NCBI RefSeq assembly: GCF_024137025.1
Contig: NZ_JAMYJR010000001.1
Coordinates: 248,001-312,000, forward strand
Direction of reading: 5' to 3'
From: Paractinoplanes aksuensis
GTDB taxonomy: Bacteria > Actinomycetota > Actinomycetes > Mycobacteriales > Micromonosporaceae
Length of the DNA stretch: 64,000 nucleotides
Position 1 is the stretch's first letter; every line of letters starts with the position of its first letter. The notes below the pieces were generated by a model. It searched no databases. It was not told the origin of the DNA and saw only the letters and a program-made list of their open reading frames with translations. The position numbers and the translations under genes were made by a program. This document shows positions 6,818-15,288 of the stretch, one piece after another.

Positions 6818-8761
6818 TCACGCGGCGTCGTGGCCGGCCATCACGTCCTGACGGGTGGGCTCCTCGCGCAGGATCGCGGCGTTGAGCCACTCGTCGGGGA
6901 TGGCGAAGGCGTCGACCAGGGTCGTCAGATGCGGGCGCAGTTGGCGCAGCAGATCGTTGACCATCGCGGTCACCGCCTTCGACCGGGCCGGCATCAGGCG
7001 CTGGTGTTCCAGATACCAGCCCTTGTTGGCCTCGATGGTGCTCAGCGCGTAGAGGTCGGCGACCTTGGACAGCAGCGCGCGGGCCTCGTCGTCGGCAGTC
7101 CGGTCGATGCCGGCCACGAACGCCTCGAGCACGACGCGGTCGATGTGGGCCCGGGCCGTCTCGAGCACGTGGTCCTGCACGTCGTTGAAGATGTCGAACT
7201 GGCGGGCCTTCTTCTGGTCCGCCCCGTTGCGCAGGCGGCGGACCGCCCCCTCCAGCAGATGCTTCTCGCGATCCTCGAAGAGCGCGAGGTGCCAGCCGCG
7301 GTCGGTCAGCGCCACCTCCTCGTCGCGGCCGGGAACGGCGTCGATGAGGCGCTGGATCAGTCCGCGGGCCGCGGTGCGCTCGAAGACCATGGAGCGCACC
7401 TGCTCGGCCACGAAGGTGGCCCGGCCCCAGCCGTCGAGCGAGCCGAACGCGTCCCGGTAGCCGGTGAGCAGGCCCTTGGCCACCAGCTGCAGCAGCACGG
7501 TGTTGTCGCCCTCGAACGTGGTGAAGACGTCGGTGTCCGCCTTCAGCCCGGGCAGCCTGTTCTCGGCCAGGTAGCCGGCGCCGCCGCAGGCCTCGCGAGC
7601 GGCCTGGATCGCCCTCGTCGCGTGCCAGGTCTGCGCGGCCTTCAATCCGGCCGCGCGGGACTCCAGCTCGCGTTGCTGGTGCTCGTCGATCGGGCCGTCC
7701 GACGTCTGGACGGTGTGCAGCGTGGAGACGAGCTCGTCCTGGGCGAAGTGCAGGGCGTACGCGTGGGCCAGGTTGATGCCGAGCACGCGCTGGTGGGCCA
7801 GGTAGTCGTTGAGCGCGATCTCCCGCGTCTCGCCGGGGGCGGTGAACTGACGGCGGGACTCGCCGTAGCGGACGGCGATGGTCAGCGCGCTCTTGGCCGC
7901 GTTGGCGGCCGACCCGCCGACCACCACTCGCCCGCGGACCAGGGTGCCGAGCATGGTGAAGAAGCGGCGGACGTCGTTGTCGATCGAGCTCGAGTACGTG
8001 CCGTCGGGCGCGACCTGGCCGTAGCGGTCGAGCAGCATGTCGCGCGGCACGGTGACGTGGTCGAACGAGAGCCGGCCGTTGTCGACACCGAGCAGGCCGG
8101 CCTTGTGCCCGTCGTCGCCGATCGTCACGCCCGGCAGCGGGTTGCCCTCGTCGTCGCGGATCGGCACCAGCCAGGCGTGCACGCCGTAGCGCTTGCCGCC
8201 GGTGACTAGCTGGGCGAAGACGACGGCGATGCGCCCGTCGCGGGCCGCGTTGCCGATGTAGTCCTTGCGGGCCGCCTCGTGCGGGGTGTGCAGGTCGAAC
8301 GTCTGCGTCGACGGGTCGTACGTGCAGGTCGTGCGCAGCTGCTGGACGTCCGAGCCGTGGCCGGTCTCGGTCATCGCGAAACAGCCGAGCAGGTCGGCGT
8401 CGATGATGCGGCGCAGGTAGCGGTCGTGGTGGCCGGCCGTGCCGAGCGCGACCACGGCCCCGCCGAACAGGCCCCACTGCACGCCCGCCTTCACCATCAG
8501 CGACAGGTCGATCTGGGCCAGCATCTCGGCCGCGACCACCGAGCCGCCGGGGTCGGACTGGCCGCCGTACTCGATCGGGAAGCCCGCGGCCACGCCCGGG
8601 TCGGACGGCAGCGCCCGCAGCAGGCGGGTGACGCGCTCGCGCGCCTGGTCGATCGTCTCGCCGGGCACGGTCACGAACTCCGCGCCGAGTTCGGCCCGGG
8701 CCGCCTTGCGGACGTGGGCCCACCGGCCGTCGAGCACTTCTTGCAAACGTGAGCTGAGCAT
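6818..8761 (-). CDS. Acyl-CoA dehydrogenase/oxidase family flavoenzyme
   Basis: A 647-residue protein of the acyl-CoA dehydrogenase superfamily. At this length it is closer to acyl-CoA oxidases (about 650 residues) than to the 380-residue dehydrogenases. Seen: the FAD/acyl-CoA binding segment CFAMTETGHGSDVQQLRTTC, the middle beta domain with LVPIRDDEG and the LLGVDNGRLSFDHVTVPRDM segment, then a helical domain with VRYGESRRQF, EACGGAGYLAENR and DVFTTFEGDNTVLLQ (region of the catalytic glutamate in acyl-CoA oxidases). It would oxidise acyl-CoA to trans-2-enoyl-CoA in beta-oxidation; chain length is not predictable. It starts with MLSSRLQEVL at 8761, 61 bp after the end of a truncated gene remnant on the same strand. 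A 17-bp hairpin ends it. Confidence 0.9.
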   Translation of the reverse strand: MLSSRLQEVLDGRWAHVRKAARAELGAEFVTVPGETIDQARERVTRLLRALPSDPGVAAGFPIEYGGQSDPGGSVVAAEMLAQIDLSLMVKAGVQWGLFGGAVVALGTAGHHDRYLRRIIDADLLGCFAMTETGHGSDVQQLRTTCTYDPSTQTFDLHTPHEAARKDYIGNAARDGRIAVVFAQLVTGGKRYGVHAWLVPIRDDEGNPLPGVTIGDDGHKAGLLGVDNGRLSFDHVTVPRDMLLDRYGQVAPDGTYSSSIDNDVRRFFTMLGTLVRGRVVVGGSAANAAKSALTIAVRYGESRRQFTAPGETREIALNDYLAHQRVLGINLAHAYALHFAQDELVSTLHTVQTSDGPIDEHQQRELESRAAGLKAAQTWHATRAIQAAREACGGAGYLAENRLPGLKADTDVFTTFEGDNTVLLQLVAKGLLTGYRDAFGSLDGWGRATFVAEQVRSMVFERTAARGLIQRLIDAVPGRDEEVALTDRGWHLALFEDREKHLLEGAVRRLRNGADQKKARQFDIFNDVQDHVLETARAHIDRVVLEAFVAGIDRTADDEARALLSKVADLYALSTIEANKGWYLEHQRLMPARSKAVTAMVNDLLRQLRPHLTTLVDAFAIPDEWLNAAILREEPTRQDVMAGHDAA

Positions 8762-8822
8762 GTGCCTCCACCCTTGTTACTGGCGAGTAGCAACCATACC
8801 CGGCCCGGCTGGGAGCCAACCG

Positions 8823-8960
8823 TCAGTCCTCGGCCCGCACCTCCGCCGTGGAGCGCGGCGCCGGGACATCCACGAACCGCAGGTTGCCCGCCGGCACCAT
8901 CCAGGTCATCACCTGTACGGCGAGCTCGCCCGCCCGCACGGCCGGGTCGGCGTTGTTCAG
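8823..8960 (-). pseudogene. 3' remnant of an unidentified gene
   Basis: A 45-codon open frame ending in TGA at 8825-8823 has near-perfect G/C third positions (only two of 45 codons end in A or T) and a natural-looking C-terminus (LNNADPAVRAGELAVQV, then MTWMVPAGNLRFVDV and PAPRSTAEVRAED). Upstream it runs directly into the 53-bp repeat array next to the multicopper oxidase, so its 5' part is missing. I do not recognise the family. The rest of the 8762-9105 gap holds only the leader of the acyl-CoA dehydrogenase gene and the repeats. Confidence 0.55.
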
Positions 8961-9126
8961 GGTGCAGCTCCGCCCGGTCGGGCACGCGTGCCTGACGGTT
9001 ATGAAGACATGAGGTGCATTTACCGTGATTCGGCACGCTTTGCCTGACGGGTTACGAATACATGAGCTGCAGCTCCGCCCGGTCGGGCACGCGTTGCCTG
9101 ACGGGTCATGAATACATGAGGTGCAG
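8961..9126. repeat. Tandem array of the multicopper oxidase 3' end (about 54 bp x 3)
   Basis: Units lie at 9073-9126 (holding the true gene end), 9019-9072 and 8968-9018, with a partial fourth at 8961-8967. Each carries the last codons of the oxidase, a stop and about 33 bp of downstream sequence. On the minus strand the units read LHLMYS-TGA, LQLMYS-TAA and a diverged HLMSS-TAA, so stop codon and synonymous sites differ between copies. The first two units are in phase: readthrough of the first stop would add 17 residues and end in LQLMYS again. Confidence 0.85.
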
Positions 9127-10959
9127 CATCATGCCGGCCTCGGCGTGCGGCAGGTTGTGGCAGTGGTTGGCCCACATGCCGGGGTTGTCGGCCCGGAAGG
9201 CGACCTCCCAGACCTCGCCGGGCCGCAGGTCGAACGAATCCAGCCACACCGGGCTCCCGGTCGGGGCTTTCCCGTTGCGAGCAAGCACGAGCACGTGATG
9301 ACCGTGCAGATGCCACGGATGCACGACCAGCGAGCGGTTGACGATCGTGAGCTTGACGATCTCCCCCCGGCGTACGACCTGCGGGGGGATGTCCGGGTCG
9401 GCCGCGCCGTTGACCGTATGCGCGTAACGGGGGAGCAGACCGCGCAGATCGAGCCCACGATCGAGCACCAGAGTGAGCGAACGGTCGATCCGCGACCAGG
9501 AAATGCGCGATTCGGCGCCGTAAGTGAGCGGGTCGAACACCGGCCACGCCCCGGGAGCCACCGGCACCGTCCCGGTCGAGCGCACGAGTCGACCGTCGAC
9601 GAACAGCCCGGCCGGCGCCGTGGTCAGCACGTCAAAACGCCCGCCGGCGGGGATCAAGAGCGCGGTGTTCTCGAGCGGTGTGGGCCCGGCCAGATCGACC
9701 CCGTCGATGGCGATCACACGGAACGGCGCACCGGCCACCGCATACCGATGGGTCGTGCTGTCAGTGTTGATCAGCCGCAGCCGAACAGGCGTGCCGGGCG
9801 CTGCCGCCGTCGTCGCGGGTTCGGGCAGCAACCGGCCATCGAGCGTGTGCACGGGCACCGTGACGTCGATGCACGATTCGCTCCCGCTCTGGAGACTCTT
9901 GTTCAGGGTCGCACTGCTCGGTTGCGCGCTGCCTGCTCGCGTGTTGCTCGCTTTCGAGCTGGTCGGTTGCGCGCTGTCGGGCCTTGGGTTGCTCGGTTGC
10001 GGGACGAAGGGTTCGGTGAGGTTGGGCCCGGAGGTGGTCGGTGGGGTGAGGTCGCACGCCGTGTCGGGAGTGGTGGGGTGGACGATCAGAGTGCCGTACA
10101 AGCCCTTGCGGACGCCTATGTCGGACGCGGAATGTGTGTGGTACCAGTAGGTCCCGGGTTGGCCGGCCACGAAGCGATAGACGAACTGTTGCCCGGGGCG
10201 TACGGCGTCCTGGGTGATGCCGGGTACTCCGTCCTGGTCGTTGGGGACGTCGTAGCCGTGCCAGTGCAGGGTGACACCGCGCTCGATGTTCTGGTTGCGC
10301 AGCGTCACCTCGATGATGTCGCCGACGGTGGCGGTCAGTTCGGGGCCGGGGACCTGGCCGTTGAACGCCCACGCGCCGTCGATGGTCCCGGCGGTCAGGG
10401 CGAAGCGCTTGGTCGGTTCGCCCACCTCGGTGCGGGCGACGGGCGTGTGCTGATGCGCCGGCTCGGGAGTGGTGGCCGGGGTGACCGCGAAACCGGTGCC
10501 GGCGACGAGGGCCGCGACCGCCACCACCGTGCCCGGCCGTGACGGGCGCCGGTGAACGAAGCGCCACGTCACCGTCGTCGCGGCGGCCACCCCGGCCACC
10601 GCGAGCAGGGCGGCCGCCGGGGAGACGGGATAGCCGTGCAACACCGTCACCAGCACGGCTGCGGTGGCCGCGTAACCGGCGAAGAAGAACGCCATCGGGG
10701 TACGCCGAACACCGATCACCGCCGCGGCCAGCGTCAGCGGCCCGGCGATCACGACCTTCTCCGCCGCGAACCACCACCCGGCCCGGGCCAGAGCGACCGT
10801 CGTGGCCGCCCGGGCGAGCGTGGCCACCAGCGCGAGGATCGCCAGCCCGGTCGCGATCCGCCGCCGCCCGGCCACCGCGGCCACCCCACCGCCGATCCAC
10901 CCGGCCGCCGCCAGCACCGCGATCACCAGATCAGCAGCAATGATCGCTCCCGTCGTCAT
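9106..10959 (-). CDS. Multicopper oxidase with N-terminal membrane domain
   Basis: 617 residues. About five membrane helices fill residues 1-160, followed by an extracytoplasmic two-cupredoxin oxidase. Copper ligand motifs are all present: TLHWHGYD, YWYHTHS, VVHPWHLHGHH and the type 1/trinuclear motif HCHNLPHAEAGMM near the C-terminus. The enzyme should oxidise Cu(I), phenols or similar reductants with reduction of O2 to water, outside the membrane. Between the cupredoxin domains there is a Ser/Pro/Asn-rich insert of about 50 residues that contains a 15-residue duplication. The start overlaps the stop of the upstream repeat protein by 4 bp (ATGA), so it is the last gene of a four-gene coupled operon. 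Three tandem echoes of its 3' end follow. Confidence 0.92.
   Translation of the reverse strand: MTTGAIIAADLVIAVLAAAGWIGGGVAAVAGRRRIATGLAILALVATLARAATTVALARAGWWFAAEKVVIAGPLTLAAAVIGVRRTPMAFFFAGYAATAAVLVTVLHGYPVSPAAALLAVAGVAAATTVTWRFVHRRPSRPGTVVAVAALVAGTGFAVTPATTPEPAHQHTPVARTEVGEPTKRFALTAGTIDGAWAFNGQVPGPELTATVGDIIEVTLRNQNIERGVTLHWHGYDVPNDQDGVPGITQDAVRPGQQFVYRFVAGQPGTYWYHTHSASDIGVRKGLYGTLIVHPTTPDTACDLTPPTTSGPNLTEPFVPQPSNPRPDSAQPTSSKASNTRAGSAQPSSATLNKSLQSGSESCIDVTVPVHTLDGRLLPEPATTAAAPGTPVRLRLINTDSTTHRYAVAGAPFRVIAIDGVDLAGPTPLENTALLIPAGGRFDVLTTAPAGLFVDGRLVRSTGTVPVAPGAWPVFDPLTYGAESRISWSRIDRSLTLVLDRGLDLRGLLPRYAHTVNGAADPDIPPQVVRRGEIVKLTIVNRSLVVHPWHLHGHHVLVLARNGKAPTGSPVWLDSFDLRPGEVWEVAFRADNPGMWANHCHNLPHAEAGMMLHLMYS
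9918..10007. repeat. 45-bp in-frame duplication inside the oxidase
   Basis: TCGGTTGCGCGCTG occurs at 9918 and again at 9963, inside two imperfect 45-bp units. On the coding strand they give 15-residue repeats with the shared parts SN-R--SAQP-SS. They form the low-complexity linker between the cupredoxin domains. Confidence 0.65.
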
Positions 10960-11384
10960 GACGCCCCAGCCATCCAGCCGTCGACCGCGAGGCCAAGCGG
11001 CAGCCCAACCGTCCAGGCATGAGAGGTGGCGCTGGCCGACACCCCGGTCGTGTGGGTGTGGGCGGTGGTTCCGGCCGATACCCCGATCTTCCGGGCGCGG
11101 GAAGTGCCGGATGGCATCCCCTCAGTCCGGGCGTGAAAGGTCGTGCCGGGTGTCTGGGCGTGGGAGGTGGTTTCGCCGGATGCCTTGGCGGGCGGGACAT
11201 CGGCGAGCAGGTCTTCCGGGGCGGCGTCCGAATAGGTCTGAGATTGGGAGTCGGTGTCGACTGGAGGCGGGCCGGTGATGTCGGCTCGGGTTGTCCAGGG
11301 GGTTGGGGCGACGAAGCTCAGGCCGATGACCAGGCGGCGGCATCTGGTTACGGCGGTTACGGCGTTGATGAGGTCGATGGTCAC
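10956..11384 (-). CDS. Small repeat protein in the oxidase operon
   Basis: A 142-residue protein I do not recognise. It is supported as a real gene by its position: its start overlaps the upstream stop by 4 bp (ATGA), and its stop overlaps the oxidase start by 4 bp. Residues 1-30 are mildly hydrophobic (RRLVIGLSFVAP). Residues 69-129 hold five imperfect repeats of 11-13 residues with a Ser/Gly-Thr-Thr-x-His-Ala core (SGETTSHAQTPG, TTFHARTEGMP, SGTSRARKIGVS, AGTTAHTHTTGVS, ASATSHAWTVGLP). The repeats contain several histidines, so metal binding is possible but unproven. There is no clear signal peptide. The repeat DNA suggests recent expansion. Confidence 0.6.
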   Translation of the reverse strand: MTIDLINAVTAVTRCRRLVIGLSFVAPTPWTTRADITGPPPVDTDSQSQTYSDAAPEDLLADVPPAKASGETTSHAQTPGTTFHARTEGMPSGTSRARKIGVSAGTTAHTHTTGVSASATSHAWTVGLPLGLAVDGWMAGAS

Positions 11385-11836
11385 GTTGCTTCGGCGTTCT
11401 GGGTGGCGTTGAGCGGTACGGGCGGGGCCGGGTCGGGTGCGGCCAGGCGGCCGGCGGCGCGGACCACGCCGACGACCACGTGGATGGCGATGATGCCGTT
11501 GACGGCGTGCAGGGCGCCGAAGATCAGGCCGACCACCGTGCTGCTGCCGGTCTCATCGGCGAATGCTTCCGGCAGAGCGGCCAGCAGCGCCTGCAGCAGG
11601 GTCAGGCCGAGCGGCAGGACTGACAACGCGATGAGTCGGCCGGGAGCCTTGGCCAATGCGGCGAACAGGGTGGTCAGCAGCACCAGGGCCGGGATCACGG
11701 CCATGCCGGTGATGCTGTGCAACGCGTACGCGCTGTCGCTCGAAGGCTTGGTGAAAGCGCCGACCGCGGCGAACACGAACTGAAAAGCGAACACGACCAG
11801 GGTGATCGTGCTGACCACGACGAAGGCCCGGCGCAT
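11381..11836 (-). CDS. DUF6220-like four-helix membrane protein
   Basis: A 151-residue integral membrane protein with four predicted helices: an N-terminal one (FVVVSTITLVVFAFQFVFAA), then VIPALVLLTTLFAALA, LIALSVLPLGLTLLQALLAA and a last one near ALHAVNGIIAIHVVVGVV. Pattern and length resemble DUF6220 proteins, which have no known function. GAGGAGGT lies just before the ATG at 11836. The start shares one base with the stop of the upstream AhpD-like gene (TGATG), and the stop overlaps the next gene by 4 bp. Its operon with an AhpD-like protein and a multicopper oxidase suggests a role in extracytoplasmic redox or copper handling. This is inference. Confidence 0.75.
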   Translation of the reverse strand: MRRAFVVVSTITLVVFAFQFVFAAVGAFTKPSSDSAYALHSITGMAVIPALVLLTTLFAALAKAPGRLIALSVLPLGLTLLQALLAALPEAFADETGSSTVVGLIFGALHAVNGIIAIHVVVGVVRAAGRLAAPDPAPPVPLNATQNAEAT

Positions 11837-12828
11837 CACGACCTCCTCGACGGCGTAAGGGGCCGGGCCACGTGGTCTGTAGCGGCCATCGCGCCGTACG
11901 CCACCAGGCGTACGAGGTCGGCGTCGGCCGGATGACTCAGCCGCCACAGGGCTACGTCGCCGGGGGTGATCGCGGCCGGGGCGAACGCGGCCAGCAGGCC
12001 GATGCGGGCGCCCACGCGGTCCTGGGCGGGCAGGTCGCGCACCAGGTCGGTGGCCCACTCGGTGGGACGGTCCGGGTGCCGGCCGTCCTCCCAGCTCACC
12101 GTGGCCGTGATGGTCTCGCGGGCCGCTTCGCTCAGCAGGTCGCCGGTGTCGGTGGTGGCGGCCTGCAGCGCCGCGTACGCCACGCCGACCGGGCTGTCGG
12201 TCGCCCACGCCGGTGGGGCGCCACCGTCACCCTCCAGGAGGGTCAGGCTGCGGCCGGGTTCCCTTGATTCGCGTACGGTCCGGGCGTAGAACCGGCCCCC
12301 GGCCGAGCGCACCGCCGGGAACCGTTGCAGGCCGCCGGGCAGCAGGTCCGGGGCGAGCAGGGCCGATACGACGCGGTTGATGAAGTGGAAGGCGAGCAGC
12401 GTGCCGGTGATCTCGGCGCAGTACGGGCTCGTCCACCTCGCGGCCCGGGGGTGGCGGCTGTCGGCGGCCCAGCGGGTCAGGGCGACGTGCCGGGGCCGGT
12501 GCGGCGGATCGCCCCGGGCGATGACCTCGCCCAGTTCGTGCTCGCCCAGCGCGTGCAGCAGCGTCACGTGGGCGTCCACACAGAACCGGCAGCGGTTGGC
12601 CCGGGAGACGACCGTGGCCACGAGTTCGCGTTCGATCCGGGAGGCGCCGCCGGCCAGCAGCGCCTCGCGCATCAGGGACCAGGTCGCGGCCAGGATCCGC
12701 GGTTCGGCCGACAGAGCCTGGAAGGTGGGCAGCGGGCCGAGGAAGTCCTCGCGCAGTTGCGTGTAGACCTCGGCGGTACGTCCGATGGCGGCCCGGGACA
12801 TCGACGGGGTGAAGAAGCGGTAGGTCAT
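11836..12828 (-). CDS. AhpD/carboxymuconolactone decarboxylase-like protein
   Basis: A 330-residue protein. Residues about 60-95 carry the AhpD-type redox motif NRCRFCVDAHVTLLHALG, with Cys80, Cys83 and His87 (CxxC-x3-H), as in alkylhydroperoxidase D and carboxymuconolactone decarboxylase-like proteins. A second copy of the helical fold probably follows, without the motif. It would be a cytoplasmic thiol peroxidase-like or decarboxylase-like protein; the true reaction is unknown. It is the first gene of the four-gene coupled operon ending in the multicopper oxidase and is divergent from the sensor kinase. The ATG at 12828 has no clear ribosome-binding site, so translation may be leaderless or the start may lie elsewhere. 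Confidence 0.85.
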   Translation of the reverse strand: MTYRFFTPSMSRAAIGRTAEVYTQLREDFLGPLPTFQALSAEPRILAATWSLMREALLAGGASRIERELVATVVSRANRCRFCVDAHVTLLHALGEHELGEVIARGDPPHRPRHVALTRWAADSRHPRAARWTSPYCAEITGTLLAFHFINRVVSALLAPDLLPGGLQRFPAVRSAGGRFYARTVRESREPGRSLTLLEGDGGAPPAWATDSPVGVAYAALQAATTDTGDLLSEAARETITATVSWEDGRHPDRPTEWATDLVRDLPAQDRVGARIGLLAAFAPAAITPGDVALWRLSHPADADLVRLVAYGAMAATDHVARPLTPSRRS

Positions 12829-12972
12829 GGGAGTAGATGCTCGGCCCGGCGCGGCGGGAAAGCGTCCTGCCTCAGTAGACACTTGGCGACGGCCGATACC
12901 GCGCCCGTGGTACGCCCCGGCTACCGCGCTCGGGGGACGACCTCTGCGGCTCGGCCGTCCTAGAGTGCGAAC

Positions 12973-14103
12973 GTGCGACCCGATCTGCCCTACCTCGCCG
13001 GCGGCGTGGTGCTCGGCGGTTTTCTGCTGGGCAACGCCGCGCTCGCCCCGGACGCCGATCCGGTGCGGGCGCTCGACGTCGTCCTCGTCCTGATCATGGC
13101 GGCCGCGCTGGCCCTGAGCCGCCGCTACCCCGTGCCCGCGCTGATCGTCGTGACCGCGGCCATGCTCGGCCTGCACGTGCGCGTGCATGCCGGGGTGTCG
13201 GCCGCGTTCGCCGTCCTGGCCATGGTCTACCTCGCCGCGTGGCGGGGGCACCGGGTCGCTGCCGCGCTGACCAGCCTTGTGTTTCTCACCGGCTTTCTGA
13301 CGTACGACATCACGGTCGCCCCCGACGGCCGGCCGGGCCAGCAGACTGTCGAGCGCACGACGCTGCTCCTGGGCTGGTTCGTCGCCGCCAACGTGGCCGG
13401 GCTGGTCGCCCGCGCGCGGCGCGCCTACCTGGAACAGGTCGAGCAGCGCGCCCTCGACGCCGAACGCACCCGCGAGGAGGTGGCCCGGCGCCGCGCGGGG
13501 GAGGAACGGCTGCGTATCGCCCGCGACCTGCACGACTCGCTCACCCACAGCATCTCCGTGATCAAGGTGCAGGCCGGAATCGCCGTGCACCTGGCCCGCA
13601 AGCGAGGCGAGGAGCCACCGCCCGCCCTGCTCGCGATCCAAGAGGCCGGCGGCGCCGCGATGCGTGAGCTCCGCGAGACCCTCGAGGTGCTGCGCTCGCC
13701 CTCCGAACTGAGCCGAGCAGGCCTGGAACGAGTCGAGGAACTGGCCGAGCGAACCCGAGCGGCCGGGGTGCCGGTGGAGCTGACCGTCACCGGAGGCCCG
13801 GCCGACCTGCCGGTCGAGGTCGACCAGGCCGGCTACCGCGTCGTGCAGGAGGCGCTGACCAACATCGCCCGTCACGCGGGCCCGGCCCGCGCCGAGGTCC
13901 ACCTCGACTACGCCCCCGCGCTGCTCACGGTGTCGGTGGTCGACGACGGCGAGGCCAGGCCCGAGCAGCCGGTGACGCCGGGCGTCGGGTTGCGCGGCAT
14001 GCGCGAGCGGGTCACCGGCCTCGGCGGCACCCTCCGGACAGCCCACCGCGACGGCGGCGGCTTCAGCGTGCGCGCAACGTTCCCGCTGGATGGCGCCGCA
14101 TGA
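12973..14103 (+). CDS. NarL-type sensor histidine kinase
   Basis: 376 residues. About five membrane helices occupy residues 1-145, then a coiled linker, a HisKA_3 dimerisation helix with the phosphoacceptor His187 in RIARDLHDSLTHSISVI, and a HATPase domain (EALTNIARHAGPA, then VGLRGMRERVTGLGG). The GTG at 12973 is preceded by a TAGAGT -10-like box (12961-12966). It overlaps the response regulator by 4 bp (ATGA), so the pair is co-translated. The divergent oxidase operon may be a target. The signal is unknown; there is no large external domain, so the membrane part itself may sense. Confidence 0.93.
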   Translation: MRPDLPYLAGGVVLGGFLLGNAALAPDADPVRALDVVLVLIMAAALALSRRYPVPALIVVTAAMLGLHVRVHAGVSAAFAVLAMVYLAAWRGHRVAAALTSLVFLTGFLTYDITVAPDGRPGQQTVERTTLLLGWFVAANVAGLVARARRAYLEQVEQRALDAERTREEVARRRAGEERLRIARDLHDSLTHSISVIKVQAGIAVHLARKRGEEPPPALLAIQEAGGAAMRELRETLEVLRSPSELSRAGLERVEELAERTRAAGVPVELTVTGGPADLPVEVDQAGYRVVQEALTNIARHAGPARAEVHLDYAPALLTVSVVDDGEARPEQPVTPGVGLRGMRERVTGLGGTLRTAHRDGGGFSVRATFPLDGAA

Positions 14104-14762
14104 TCCGGGTGCTGCTGGCTGACGATCAGGCGTTGATGCGGGCCGGGTTCCGGGCTCTGCTCGATGCCGAGGATGGCCTGGACGTGGTTGGTGAGGCTGC
14201 GGACGGCGCTGCCGCGGTCGAGCTCGCGCGGCGGTTCAAGCCTGACGTCGTGCTCATGGATGTGCAGATGCCGGGGCTGGACGGGATCGAGGCCACCGGA
14301 CGTATCGCCGCCGATCCGGGGCTGGCCGGGGTGCGGGTGTTGATGCTGACCAACTACGGGCTCGACGAGTACGTCTTCGCCGCGCTGCGGGCGGGGGCCA
14401 GCGGCTTTCTGCTCAAGGACGCCGACCCGGCCGACCTGCTGCAGGCCGTGGCCGTCGTGGCTCGCGGGGACGCGCTGCTCGCTCCGGCCGTGACCCGCAC
14501 GCTGATCAGCGAGTTCGCGGCCGGCCGGCCGGCGGCCGACCCGGGCGCGGGCCGGGAGGTGCTGACCGCCCGGGAGCAGGAGGTCGTCGAGCTGGTCGCG
14601 CGCGGCCTGACCAACGACGAGATCGCGAGCCGGGCCGTGATCAGCCCGCTGACCGCCAAGACGCACGTCAACCGGGCCATGACCAAGCTGCACTGCCGCG
14701 ACCGGGCCCAGCTGGTGGTCTGGGCCTACGAGTCGGGCCTGGTCACGCCGCGCGGACGCTGA
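14100..14762 (+). CDS. LuxR/NarL-type response regulator
   Basis: 220 residues. The receiver domain has acidic residues D8/D9, phosphorylation site D54 (VVLMDVQMPG) and the conserved lysine in GFLLKDAD. The C-terminal LuxR helix-turn-helix (LTAREQEVVELVARGLTNDE, then IASRAVISPLTAKTHVNRAM) binds DNA. It is coupled to the sensor kinase by a 4-bp overlap. The 3' end overlaps the convergent small gene by 20 bp. Targets are not shown by the sequence. Confidence 0.95.
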   Translation: MIRVLLADDQALMRAGFRALLDAEDGLDVVGEAADGAAAVELARRFKPDVVLMDVQMPGLDGIEATGRIAADPGLAGVRVLMLTNYGLDEYVFAALRAGASGFLLKDADPADLLQAVAVVARGDALLAPAVTRTLISEFAAGRPAADPGAGREVLTAREQEVVELVARGLTNDEIASRAVISPLTAKTHVNRAMTKLHCRDRAQLVVWAYESGLVTPRGR

Positions 14763-15000
14763 GCGGGACGGTGTAGAGCTCCTCGACCAGGCGGCGGGCC
14801 CAGAGCATGCGAGGCGCGGCGAGGTCGGGATGGTCGCCGTACTCGCCGGCCACGTCGACGGCGCACCCGCGCACGCCGTGGTGATTACGCACGGCTATGC
14901 GGATGGCGGCGTCGACCACCTCGAGCGAGGGGCGGCTGCCGGTGGCTATCGGGCTCGTGAACAGGGCTTCGGCGCGGGCAGCGGTCAGGGACGGGTTCAT
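14743..15000 (-). CDS. Small conserved hypothetical protein
   Basis: 85 residues from the ATG at 15000, preceded by GAGGAG. A start 16 codons upstream is possible but has no such site. It is helical and contains NHHGVRGCAVDVAGEYGDHP and RMLWARRLVEELY, a pattern I associate with small uncharacterised actinobacterial proteins. No function can be given. It overlaps the response regulator 3' end by 20 bp, tail to tail. Confidence 0.65.
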   Translation of the reverse strand: MNPSLTAARAEALFTSPIATGSRPSLEVVDAAIRIAVRNHHGVRGCAVDVAGEYGDHPDLAAPRMLWARRLVEELYTVPLSVRAA

Positions 15001-15066
15001 CGGTATCTCCTCCTCGACAGTAGGACCGGTCGACCGTCGGTAACTCATCGCTCAAGTTAGCCCCGG

Positions 15067-15105
15067 GGTACGACACTTTTGAGTCCGCAGATGCGAAGTC
15101 GTACC
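15067..15105. promoter_or_regulatory. Inverted repeat in the gap before the acyltransferase
   Basis: GGTACGAC (15067-15074) and GTCGTACC (15098-15105) are perfect 8-bp inverted copies with a 23-bp spacer, upstream of the divergent small gene (start 15000) and 184 bp before the acyltransferase. They may be an operator. The rest of the 15001-15288 gap shows nothing else. Confidence 0.35.
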
Positions 15106-15288
15106 TCCGTTACTCAGTGTCACGGGGCTGGGCGTGGATCGAGACCTCCCGAAACACGCCACCGGTCGGGTATCACGGCCTGACCGGACGGACGGCTGTC
15201 GTACGGCGTTCGATGGTTTACGCGCAGGTCGCCGCCATGATCCTGTACGAGGGCTGTGTGTGATCACGACTGTGGCGGAGGCCCACCC

